Source of the DNA: Levilactobacillus tangyuanensis
GTDB lineage: Bacteria; Bacillota; Bacilli; Lactobacillales; Lactobacillaceae
Reading direction: 5' to 3'
NCBI RefSeq assembly: GCF_003946545.1
Contig: NZ_RHOA01000014.1
Location: 1 to 47,651 of the forward strand
Length of the DNA stretch: 47,651 bases
In this document: positions 6,992 through 13,128 of the stretch, piece by piece
Numbering within the stretch: the first letter of the stretch is position 1
Layout of the letters: every line of letters starts with the position of its first letter
Notes under the pieces: generated by a model
Databases searched by the model: none
Told to the model about the DNA's origin: nothing
The model's input: only the letters and a program-made list of their open reading frames with translations
Translations under genes and position numbers: made by a program

Positions 6992-7371
6992 GAACAATCA
7001 CAATATCCGGAAACGTAGGTAAGGATCCAGAAGTGCGATCAACACAAAACGGTATGCAGGTTGCTAATTTCAGTGTTGCGGTTCGTCAGAACCGGCAGAG
7101 TGAAGATGGCCAGTATGGGACCGACTGGTTCCGATGCACCGTCTGGGGGAACCGTGCGAACGTCATTCAACGTTTCTACCATAAGGGAAGCCATGTTATT
7201 GTATCGGGCGACCTAGAAATCACTGAGTACAATGGTCAGACCCAGCTAGGGGTTAATGTTAATGATTTTGACTTGCCTGATCGTCAGAGTGAATCACAAC
7301 AACATAATACCCAGCAGACCGTACCGGCTAGCGATTCAATCGACGTTACAGACGACGATTTACCGTTCTAG
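6988..7371 (+). CDS. ssb: Single-stranded DNA-binding protein
   Basis: Typical bacterial/phage SSB of 127 aa: OB-fold at about 1-100 (TISGNVGKDPEVRSTQNG, WFRCTVWGNRA) and an acidic flexible tail ending DDDLPF, the peptide that docks partner proteins. It overlaps erf (ATGA). The complete tail suggests a functional protein protecting replication intermediates and recruiting recombination enzymes. Confidence 0.97.
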   Translation: MRTITISGNVGKDPEVRSTQNGMQVANFSVAVRQNRQSEDGQYGTDWFRCTVWGNRANVIQRFYHKGSHVIVSGDLEITEYNGQTQLGVNVNDFDLPDRQSESQQHNTQQTVPASDSIDVTDDDLPF

Positions 7372-7414
7372 TAAAGCAAGTGGTGGGTGGGAGGAATAGA
7401 GAGGTGAACGACTT

Positions 7415-8389
7415 TTGAATAATTACTTCTCTCATGATAGCAATGCTAGAAATTCAAGTAAGATGCTGCAGGTTCGGATGAAAGTCGGTGCAATCGGGTA
7501 CGCCATTTACTTTATGCTTCTTGAACGTCTCCGCGATGAAGACGATTACACGAGTGTCAAAGATTATAATGCTATAGCCTTTGACCTTCGTGTTGATGCT
7601 TCGCAGATAAAAGCGGTTGTTGAAGATTTCGGGTTATTTGCCTTTACCGATGATGGTAAGTACTTCTACTCCGAAGGATTTAACAAAAGAATGGCGTTAA
7701 AGGATGCTAAAAGTAGGCGGCGGTCAGAAGCTGGTAAAAAGGGTGCCAATTCCCGTTGGAATGGCAATTCTAAAGCTAATCCATCTACTGGCGAAGAAGA
7801 ATCTAAGCCAAAGCCATCTCAGAAAAATAGCAATGCTATGGCAATGCCATCTGATTCGGATGGCAAGGAAAGTAAAGTAAAGGAAAGTAAAGTAAAGGAT
7901 AAAAAAACAATACGTCCGAACTCGGACAAGCCGAAGTACGGACCTGATGATCAGCCGTATCAAATCGCCCAGCACTTGCTTAAGGCCATTCGGGATAATG
8001 ACCCTGACTTCTCGCCTAAGGGTGACGAACGCAAGCTACAGACCTGGGCTAATGATATTCGTTTGGCTCACACCCAAGATGGCCACGCATACGACAAGCT
8101 TGATGGCATGGTTGACTGGTGCCAGCACGATGATTTCTGGAAGTCGAATATCTTATCAGGAGCCAAGCTCCGTAAACAATTCGACCAAATGAAAATGCAG
8201 GCGGCGTCACGCGGACGAGGTGGATCTAAGCCTACAAGGGCCAAGGAGACACTGCCAGACTGGGCGCAGAAGACGCCTGATAAGCTCGCGGATAAGACAA
8301 AGGGGCTAAGTCCTGACAAGCAGGCGGAGTTGGATGCACGCATCAAGAAATTTAAAGCGAAGAGAGCGCCTGAGGAGGCACAAGCATGA
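7415..8389 (+). CDS. Replication initiation protein, Lin1244/Lin1753 (DUF4373) domain
   Basis: The 324-aa protein starts from TTG with GAGGTG 8 bases upstream. Residues about 1-95 form the Lin1244/Lin1753 N-terminal domain (a winged-helix, DnaD-like module; NNYFSHDSNARNSSKML). A linker of low complexity follows, then a C-terminal replisome-organiser-like region (about 185-270, YQIAQHLLKAIRDNDPDF, WCQHDDFWKSNILSGAKL). It likely binds the phage origin and brings in the host helicase machinery. No DnaC-type loader gene follows, so the host loader would be used. The linker DNA holds a tandem repeat that may be the origin. Confidence 0.85.
   Translation: MNNYFSHDSNARNSSKMLQVRMKVGAIGYAIYFMLLERLRDEDDYTSVKDYNAIAFDLRVDASQIKAVVEDFGLFAFTDDGKYFYSEGFNKRMALKDAKSRRRSEAGKKGANSRWNGNSKANPSTGEEESKPKPSQKNSNAMAMPSDSDGKESKVKESKVKDKKTIRPNSDKPKYGPDDQPYQIAQHLLKAIRDNDPDFSPKGDERKLQTWANDIRLAHTQDGHAYDKLDGMVDWCQHDDFWKSNILSGAKLRKQFDQMKMQAASRGRGGSKPTRAKETLPDWAQKTPDKLADKTKGLSPDKQAELDARIKKFKAKRAPEEAQA
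7865..7899 (+). repeat. Tandem 15-bp repeat in the replication gene (candidate origin)
   Basis: The unit AAGGAAAGTAAAGTA occurs perfectly at 7865-7879 and 7880-7894, followed by a partial third copy and an A-rich stretch. It encodes KESKV repeats. Just upstream, ATGGCAATGCCAT is an inverted repeat. Phage origins often lie within the initiator gene; the repeats are seen, the origin role is inferred. Confidence 0.45.
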
Positions 8390-9156
8390 ACGAAATTACA
8401 CCCTTTGACTTTGAGGGGAAACAAGTACGTACGGTAGTTATGGACAATGAACCGTATTTTGTTGGGAAAGACGTTGCACTGGCAATCGGATATCTAAACA
8501 CGAGCAAAGCCATTAAAGATCATGTAAAGGCTAAGTATCAGAGGGAGGAACGAATCGTTACCCCCTCTGGAATCCAGCTGATGACGGTTATTTCTGAGCC
8601 AGGTGTCTATCAGCTAGCCGGTCAAAGCCACTTGCCAAGTGCTGAGCCTTTTCAAGATTGGATTTACGAGCAAGTGCTCCCATCCATTCGCCGAGAGGGT
8701 GCCTATGTGACTCCGAAAACGGCCTATGACTGGATGTCGAATCCGGATAACATGATCAAGTTTCTGGAGAAGTACAAGCGATCCCAAGCTGAGGTTCAAC
8801 GCCTACACGACGAGAACCAGATTATGGCACCTAAGGCACGGTTTGCAGACGCTGTCGGAGGATCAACCGATACGATTCTAATTCGTGAACTAGCCAAGTT
8901 ATTGAAACAAAACGGCGTGCTTATTGGTCAGAATCGCCTGTTCGTTTGGCTTCGTGAACACGGATATTTAATCCGTAGTGGGCGCGACCGTAATCGTCCG
9001 ACACAACGGTCCATGGATTTGGGACTATTTCGGGTAAGAGAACTGGTCATTGAGCACTCAGACGGTCACACGACCATCAAAGGAACCACGCTTGTGACTG
9101 GCAAAGGGCAGCGGTACTTCATCAATAAGTTCTTGAGAATCAAGCAGGAGGCGTAG
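8386..9156 (+). CDS. Phage antirepressor (BRO-N plus KilAC/ANT domain)
   Basis: A 256-aa two-domain protein. The N-terminal BRO-N domain (about 5-105) shows FDFEGKQVRTVVMDNEPYFVGKDVA and the closing WIYEQVLPSIRREGAYVT. The C-terminal KilAC/ANT domain (about 140-250) contains LAKLLKQNGVLIGQNRLFVWLRE. Such proteins interfere with repressors or act as DNA-binding regulators in lytic growth. It overlaps the replication gene by 4 bases. Both domains look intact. Confidence 0.92.
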   Translation: MNEITPFDFEGKQVRTVVMDNEPYFVGKDVALAIGYLNTSKAIKDHVKAKYQREERIVTPSGIQLMTVISEPGVYQLAGQSHLPSAEPFQDWIYEQVLPSIRREGAYVTPKTAYDWMSNPDNMIKFLEKYKRSQAEVQRLHDENQIMAPKARFADAVGGSTDTILIRELAKLLKQNGVLIGQNRLFVWLREHGYLIRSGRDRNRPTQRSMDLGLFRVRELVIEHSDGHTTIKGTTLVTGKGQRYFINKFLRIKQEA

Positions 9157-9159
9157 GCA

Positions 9160-9543
9160 ATGCGAGAGATTAAATTCAGAGCGTGGAATTGCGTGAGAAA
9201 GTGTTATATCTACAACGTAGAGCACGAATACGACGATGACCTATGCTGCTTCTCTGATGCTTTAGATGATTCGGGATTGATTGCTGAGCAGTACACCGGG
9301 GTAAATGATACCAATGGCCGAGAGATCTACGAGGGCGACATCATACGTTTTCAGCTGTTTGCGACCGCCCAGGGAATCGTAGGCGACATCCGATACAACT
9401 CACGTTATGGATACTGCGTGTTTTTCTACAACGGCGTAAAGACGATGTGGCGGCAAGAATACTGGACCGATTACAAAGCGCTGCAAGTTGTTGGGAACAT
9501 CCACGAGGACCCAGAACTGTTGGAGGGGGACAACGATGACTAA
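9160..9543 (+). CDS. YopX-family protein
   Basis: 127-aa protein with the YopX signature: MREIKFRAWN at the start, QYTGVNDTNGREIYEGDI in the centre and a C-terminal NIHEDPELLE. The family is widespread in Gram-positive phages and has a beta-barrel fold of unknown role. GGAGGCG precedes the ATG, 3 bases after the antirepressor stop. Confidence 0.92.
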   Translation: MREIKFRAWNCVRKCYIYNVEHEYDDDLCCFSDALDDSGLIAEQYTGVNDTNGREIYEGDIIRFQLFATAQGIVGDIRYNSRYGYCVFFYNGVKTMWRQEYWTDYKALQVVGNIHEDPELLEGDNDD

Positions 9544-9784
9544 TCCTAATTTAATTGCGGTACTTGCCGCCGTTGATCGCCTAATTCGAGAACACGGATA
9601 TTCCCCGTCTGTTCGCGAGATTGGAGAGCTGGCAGGGTACACAAGTAGCTCGATGATTTATGACCGGATTACGGCGCTGTACGAAGCAGACTGCATTACT
9701 TATATGCCGATGCAAACGCGAACCATTCGGGTGACCAGCAAGGGTAAACGGGTACTGAAGGAGGCGGAAATACATGCCAATTAA
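9536..9784 (+). CDS. Orphan LexA-type winged-helix DNA-binding protein
   Basis: Only the LexA N-terminal DNA-binding domain is present (82 aa): VDRLIREHGYSPSVREIGELAGYTSSSMIYDRITAL is the LexA winged-helix pattern. The C-terminal Ser-Lys autoprotease domain is absent. ATG at 9536 follows GGAGGGGG; an upstream start in the same frame at 9488 has none. It may bind SOS-like boxes without being cleaved, or regulate phage promoters. It overlaps yopX and the RusA gene. Confidence 0.8.
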   Translation: MTNPNLIAVLAAVDRLIREHGYSPSVREIGELAGYTSSSMIYDRITALYEADCITYMPMQTRTIRVTSKGKRVLKEAEIHAN

Positions 9785-10301
9785 TACCGGGGGAATTTCA
9801 TTTAATGAATCGATGGCCAGCGCTAAAAAAGGCATAAAGGAAATGCTACTGCCAAAGGGCTTACGGGCCCGACCGTTGGATCGTATTCCTCCTATTACAA
9901 TCGTTGTTAATGGTGATCCAGTACCTGCAGGACGCCCACGTTTTACACGAACTGGTCACGCCTACGACCCAAAAAAGAGTCACGTCTACAAGAGAATGGT
10001 GACTCAGGAGGCCAAGCTACAGTACAAAGGGCCGATGCTCGAGCATAAAGCGCTTCGCGTTGAAATCAAGGTTTACCGACCGATTCAGACCAGTATAAGT
10101 AAGCTCAAGCATAAGCGTCGAGCTGAAGGACTAGAGCGGCCAATCGTTAAGCCGGACACCTCAAATTACGTCAAGTTGATTGAAGACGCGCTCACAGGCG
10201 TTATCTGGGAAGATGATAACCTGATTGTTGATTTAACGGCCAGTAAGTACTACTCGGACGATCCGCGGATTGAAGTCACGGTTACGGAGGCGGGAGTATG
10301 A
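9774..10301 (+). CDS. rusA: RusA-family Holliday junction resolvase
   Basis: The 175-aa protein has the RusA fold signatures: ITIVVNGDPVPAGRPRFTR near the N-terminus and the metal-binding region KPDTSNYVKLIEDALTGV-WEDD near the C-terminus, with Asp residues expected to bind Mg2+. It would cleave branched intermediates made by replication and ERF annealing. GGAGGCGG lies upstream of the ATG, which is within the previous gene. About 30 extra N-terminal residues precede the conserved core compared with the E. coli protein. Confidence 0.92.
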   Translation: MPINTGGISFNESMASAKKGIKEMLLPKGLRARPLDRIPPITIVVNGDPVPAGRPRFTRTGHAYDPKKSHVYKRMVTQEAKLQYKGPMLEHKALRVEIKVYRPIQTSISKLKHKRRAEGLERPIVKPDTSNYVKLIEDALTGVIWEDDNLIVDLTASKYYSDDPRIEVTVTEAGV

Positions 10302-10504
10302 GAGTGGATATGAATGGCCGCTTCTTCATGCTTAAGGGTGATCTTTACAGCATCGTCTTCAACACATTTTCAGGGGAATTCATGCTGGTTAATATTTCGA
10401 CCCAAAAGGTTGAGGCTACGGGGAAGAGCTTTCGAAGAATGCGTGAGTTGCTAGACTATCTGGGAGCCAAGACCACTGAAATTGCATTTGAGGCGGCAGA
10501 GTAA
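10298..10504 (+). CDS. Hypothetical early protein (68 aa)
   Basis: Short protein with a predicted beta-rich N-terminus and a C-terminal helix (SFRRMRELLDYLGAK). ATGA overlap with rusA and an upstream GGAGGCGGG support translation. No family recognised. Confidence 0.65.
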   Translation: MRVDMNGRFFMLKGDLYSIVFNTFSGEFMLVNISTQKVEATGKSFRRMRELLDYLGAKTTEIAFEAAE

Positions 10505-10617
10505 TGTCGAAACAACGGAAGCACTCTAAGTGACGTACAGTGAAGCAAAAGAAGCGTCGTATGGCGGAACACGCGCGGGAACACCAAGCTGAGGCTAAGG
10601 AAGGTAAACAAAAATGA
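10504..10617 (+). pseudogene. Small basic protein gene interrupted by an in-frame TGA
   Basis: The frame opening at ATG 10504 (overlapping the previous stop) reads MSKQRKHSK, then TGA at 10531-10533, then continues open as RTVKQKKRRMAEHAREHQAE and on to a stop at 10615-10617 that overlaps the next start. Composition, overlap at both ends and uniform basic/helical character indicate one 37-codon gene with one nonsense codon. The TGA could be a CGA (Arg) mutation or a recoded codon. Confidence 0.5.
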
Positions 10618-10664
10618 TTAAAAAATCAGGAGAAATCACGTTCAAAATTGTTGATAAGGAGTAG
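10614..10664 (+). CDS. Micro-ORF, 16 aa
   Basis: ATG overlaps the previous stop (ATGA) and is preceded by GGAAGG. The 16 codons (MIKKSGEITFKIVDKE) end 6 bases before the next gene. Translation is plausible through coupling, but the size leaves the call uncertain. Confidence 0.3.
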   Translation: MIKKSGEITFKIVDKE

Positions 10665-10670
10665 AAGCGT

Positions 10671-11084
10671 ATGTCATTAAACAAGGAAATGGCTGAAATT
10701 AGAGCTGCTTACGCCAATTATGGTGATGATCCAGATAAGTGGCCGGAAAATGTTAAAAAAGAAATCCGCGGTCAAGATGAGGAACAGCATACGGCAGAAA
10801 ATAATATCCTACGCCACCTGATTATCCGTGGATACACCAGCGAATATATTGCACAAGAACGGTCAAAGTCACTGAAATATCTAAAGCAATTACGTGGCAG
10901 AATGAAAAGTCGTGACGAATTGGATTACCAAGCCACACCAGATGAATTAACACAGTTGAAATACAACCTCGATCACATGGACAATCCTAGCAACCCAAAA
11001 ATTACTAGCGCTATGGGACGCGACAAAGATTGGGTGCGCTGCATGCGAGTGAAGCTACGGGAGGCAGACAATGACAGAAATTAG
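10671..11084 (+). CDS. Hypothetical early protein (137 aa)
   Basis: Charged, helical protein without a recognised domain. The middle (about 45-75, LRHLIIRGYTSEYIAQERSKSLKYLKQL) resembles a small helix-turn-helix as found in phage sigma-like or DNA-binding proteins. Start follows AAGGAG. It overlaps the DUF3310 gene by 14 bases. Confidence 0.65.
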   Translation: MSLNKEMAEIRAAYANYGDDPDKWPENVKKEIRGQDEEQHTAENNILRHLIIRGYTSEYIAQERSKSLKYLKQLRGRMKSRDELDYQATPDELTQLKYNLDHMDNPSNPKITSAMGRDKDWVRCMRVKLREADNDRN

Positions 11085-11427
11085 ACCAGACTATTACCGC
11101 GGTAGTGATGGCAAAGATTTGTTTGACAGATTTGAGGCTGGACTTTTGTCCCCTGAGGAAACTATCGGCTTTTACAAGGCCAATGCCATCAAGTATCTAA
11201 CTCGCGAAGCGGATAAAAATGGCGAAGAGGACTTAGATAAGGCCTTGACTTACATTGGTCGGCTAAAACAGTTTAAGTATCCGAAGAATGTTGATACAAC
11301 TACCGATGAGACGCGCGGAAATTATAATTTTGATAATGATCGTTACCGAAAACATCAGGAATTAGTTGCTCAGGCATGGCTGGACGGGTATCAAGTGGAG
11401 GCACAGCATGACACACGAACAGATTGA
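11071..11427 (+). CDS. DUF3310 family protein (SaV-like)
   Basis: The 118-aa protein shows the DUF3310 pattern PDYYRGSDGKDLFDRFEAGLLSPEETIGFYKANAIKYLTREADKNGEEDLDKALTYI. The family is common in phage early regions and is sometimes fused to nucleotide kinases; its activity is unknown. Residues after about 80 are variable. It overlaps the next gene by 20 bases. Confidence 0.85.
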   Translation: MTEIRPDYYRGSDGKDLFDRFEAGLLSPEETIGFYKANAIKYLTREADKNGEEDLDKALTYIGRLKQFKYPKNVDTTTDETRGNYNFDNDRYRKHQELVAQAWLDGYQVEAQHDTRTD

Positions 11428-11605
11428 GTATCGCAAATACGTGCTGCAAGGCATGGCAAGCTATGGTGGCGATGTGGCACAGGCGTTAGTGTGGTGTGGC
11501 AATCACTTTATCAAGCTGAACGACAGCCAACGCAACGCGATTAACAAGTTATCAGCGAAGGAACGCAACCAGGTTATTCATGAGCTGACAATGGCGGTGT
11601 ATTGA
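11408..11605 (+). CDS. Hypothetical early protein (65 aa)
   Basis: ATG at 11408 follows GTGGAGGC. Helical protein with no known domain (YVLQGMASYGGDVAQALVWCGNHF). Its stop overlaps the TTG of the next small gene. Confidence 0.6.
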   Translation: MTHEQIEYRKYVLQGMASYGGDVAQALVWCGNHFIKLNDSQRNAINKLSAKERNQVIHELTMAVY

Positions 11606-11733
11606 TAGGAATAGCTGAGTTTCAATCCAGATTAAGCGAGCACAGCGTGCCTAAGGAAGTTTACATTGCTTTGGGTATGCTGAGCAATGTGGAAATTACT
11701 AACGTGCTACACAAGCTTACACGGCCATTTTAG
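11602..11733 (+). CDS. Small hypothetical protein (43 aa), TTG start
   Basis: TTG at 11602 overlaps the previous stop (TTGA). The 43 codons (IGIAEFQSRLSEHSVPKEVY and following) have ordinary codon use for this phage and end before a non-coding gap. The weak ribosome site makes coupling from the previous gene necessary. Confidence 0.45.
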   Translation: MIGIAEFQSRLSEHSVPKEVYIALGMLSNVEITNVLHKLTRPF

Positions 11734-11738
11734 ATAGC

Positions 11739-11812
11739 AAAAAAGGGCTGACGCAACAGCCCTCACCCAATTCGTTCTTACTCAATGGTCAACAAATTAA
11801 TTATACCATTGA
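11739..11812. other. Two inverted repeats between the early operon and arpU
   Basis: AGGGCTG (11744-11750) pairs with CAGCCCT (11757-11763); because the A run lies on its left, it reads as a terminator on the minus strand. TCAATGGT (11782-11789) pairs with ACCATTGA (11805-11812) around an AT-rich centre. The second could be an operator or attenuator for arpU. The gap 11734-11827 holds no gene. Confidence 0.5.
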
Positions 11813-11827
11813 TAGGGGCTGAAAGGG

Positions 11828-12286
11828 TTGGCTGAATTAGATTTTGACAATATGAACATGGGAAGTCTCTTCCCAGAGGTAGATGTTGGAGCAACTTTGC
11901 AAAACGTGACACACTTTTTATCTGTAGTATTGCCTAAGATGGTTCGTATCAGTGGACAATCAATGAGTGATTTAAAATCACCTAGCTATGATGGAATGCC
12001 AAAATCTCAGCCATCAGGTAACACGACAGAGTCAAGAATTGTGCGGCGGTTATATGCTGAAGAGGTCGTCAAACGGACAATCCAAGCGATTAAACACTGT
12101 GATAAAGATTGCCAGAATATCTTAGATGAACTATATCTACAAAAGCTATCAGATACTATGTGCTTTATGGACTTAGGATTTTCCGAGTCTAGCTATTTCC
12201 ACGTTTGGAAGCCCAAAGCACTATTACAGTTTGCCGATTGCTACATGCTGGATGATCTCCATATTTTTAAGAAAAAGCAGTTTTGA
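11828..12286 (+). CDS. ArpU-family late transcription regulator
   Basis: The 152-aa protein belongs to the ArpU family that activates late (packaging, structure, lysis) genes in Gram-positive phages. It starts from TTG with AGGGG about 10 bases upstream. The C-terminal half contains the sigma-factor-like helices (LYAEEVVKRTIQAIKHCDKDC, MDLGFSESSYFHVWKPKALLQFADC). It is the last gene before tRNA and packaging genes, the standard place. Its 3' end carries the first of five GCAG repeats that may be its own binding site. Confidence 0.88.
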   Translation: MAELDFDNMNMGSLFPEVDVGATLQNVTHFLSVVLPKMVRISGQSMSDLKSPSYDGMPKSQPSGNTTESRIVRRLYAEEVVKRTIQAIKHCDKDCQNILDELYLQKLSDTMCFMDLGFSESSYFHVWKPKALLQFADCYMLDDLHIFKKKQF

Positions 12287-12331
12287 TGCAGTTTGAGTGC
12301 AGTTTTTGTGCAGTCGGACTGCAGGCACCAG
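12277..12331 (+). promoter_or_regulatory. Five GCAG repeats at exact 11-bp spacing (late activator site)
   Basis: GCAG begins at 12277, 12288, 12299, 12310 and 12321, always 11 bases apart, and the first three share GCAGTTT. Repeats on one helical face are typical of an activator array. It runs from the end of arpU into the gap. AT-rich -10-like sequence (TATTCTAGTATCAT, 12346-12359) follows without a good -35 box, as expected for an activated late promoter. Periodicity is seen; ArpU as the binder is inferred. Confidence 0.65.
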
Positions 12332-12376
12332 CCATATTTAAGGGTTATTCTAGTATCATCGAAAGAATTAAGAAAA

Positions 12377-12443
12377 ACACGCATAGCTCAATGGCAGAGC
12401 AGGCAGTCATTGCCTGACGCGGGTTCGAACCCCGCTGCGTGCA
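12377..12443 (+). ncRNA. tRNA-like element 1 (67 nt, degenerate anticodon region)
   Basis: Has an acceptor-like stem CACGCA/TGCGTG, TA at positions 8-9, D-arm GCTC/GAGC and a perfect T-arm GCGGG-TTCGAAC-CCCGC. Between D- and T-arm only 18 bases remain: a hairpin CAGGC/GCCTG (sharing a C with the D-arm) with loop AGTCATT and almost no variable loop. The conserved U33 is missing and position 1:72 is A/C. The centre of the loop would read TCA. It is not a normal tRNA; it may be a remnant, a mimic or part of a larger RNA. Confidence 0.55.
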
Positions 12444-12488
12444 TTGTGGTAGAATGATGAACCGGCCACAAGATTACCTCCCTGAGTA

Positions 12489-12546
12489 ACGTGCATAGCT
12501 CAACGGCAGAGCAAAGAAGATACGGGTTCGACTCCCGTTGCACGTA
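12489..12546 (+). ncRNA. tRNA-like element 2 (58 nt, no anticodon arm)
   Basis: A perfect 7-bp acceptor stem (ACGTGCA/TGCACGT), TA, D-arm GCTC/GAGC and T-arm ACGGG-TTCGACT-CCCGT, but only 9 bases (AAAGAAGAT) between D-arm and T-arm, so no anticodon arm. It shares GCATAGCTCAA-GGCAGAGCA with element 1 and is clearly its paralogue. It cannot decode; it could be a substrate mimic for tRNA-processing or charging enzymes. Confidence 0.55.
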
Positions 12547-12555
12547 TTGTCTTAG

Positions 12556-12629
12556 GGATCTTTAGCTCAATTGGATAGAGCATCAGATTTCTAATCTGTC
12601 GGTTGTGGGTTCGAGTCCCACAAGGTCCA
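12556..12629 (+). tRNA. tRNA-Arg (anticodon UCU)
   Basis: A complete 74-nt cloverleaf: acceptor GGATCTT/AAGGTCC, D-arm GCTC/GAGC, anticodon stem around loop TTTCTAA (anticodon TCT, reading AGA/AGG), T-arm GTGGG-TTCGAGT-CCCAC and discriminator A. CCA is not encoded. AGA/AGG are rarer Arg codons in many lactobacilli, so the gene may support late phage translation. Confidence 0.93.
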
Positions 12630-12925
12630 TTGGTCAGCAACCACGGTATTGCGCAATCCCCAAATGCGAGTTCTATACGCTAAGCTTAAAAGCGTAAGTC
12701 GACGGGTGGTTGAAACGTGGCTGAGAAATTCCCCACTAATGGGGACTGTCCACGTCAGGAGGTTCATTACCGCGTGTGGTTGATTCCACACCAATCACAT
12801 TGACCCTAAACAAATCTTGCTTAACGTTGGGTCATAAAACTAACCTGAAAAGAGGTGAAAACTTCTCTCAGTTTAGTTTGAAATTAGTCTGAGAAGCCGT
12901 CTGTGGTAGAGCGGCTCCTTTTTTG
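12630..12925 (+). ncRNA. Hairpin-rich structured RNA region ending in a terminator
   Basis: About 300 nt without a convincing gene but with consecutive stems: CAACCAC/GTGGTTG (12638-12644 with 12706-12712) enclosing ATTGCGCAAT and ACGCT/AGCGT; ACGTGG/CCACGT (12715/12750) enclosing CCCCA/TGGGG; GTGTGG/CCACAC (12774/12786); TGACCC/GGGTCA (12801/12829); AAACTAA/TTAGTTT (12837/12873); and the terminator AGCCG/CGGCT with seven T (12895-12925). It lies directly behind the tRNA, before late genes, a place where large phage RNAs such as GOLLD and ROOL occur. Identity with those families is not established. Confidence 0.5.
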
Positions 12926-12953
12926 TACACAGTACATCAACTAGGAGGGATCT

Positions 12954-13085
12954 ATGATGGCAACATTCAAATGTGTGAAGGTTATTATTTCCGTCGATTT
13001 GATTTTTATGTCAATATTCATTGGAAATATTAATGCCCTCATATTTTCTATTTCAGCCTTTCTTTTCTCACTAACGGTGGAGTAA
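12954..13085 (+). CDS. Small membrane protein (43 aa)
   Basis: ATG at 12954 with a perfect AGGAGGG 4 bases upstream. The protein is mostly hydrophobic (about 8-41: VIISVDLIFMSIFIG, then ALIFSISAFLFSL), fitting one or two membrane helices. It is AT-rich like the two genes behind it. No family recognised; it may belong to the defence cassette or be an independent small gene. Confidence 0.55.
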   Translation: MMATFKCVKVIISVDLIFMSIFIGNINALIFSISAFLFSLTVE

Positions 13086-13128
13086 TATGATGATATATTA
13101 AATTAACCACCGGGGAGTATATAGAAAT

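Noticed and set aside
7861-7905. Short tandem repeats considered as a CRISPR array
   Set aside because: Only two full 15-bp units with no spacers; they lie within a coding region.
12377-12443. Element 1 as a functional UGA-suppressor tRNA
   Set aside because: The TCA triplet is central in only one of two possible folds, U33 and the variable loop are missing; kept only as a speculative link, not as an annotation.
12591-12794. 67-aa minus-strand ORF over tRNA-Arg and the structured RNA
   Set aside because: No ribosome site, opposite to all nearby transcription, and it overlaps a certain tRNA gene.
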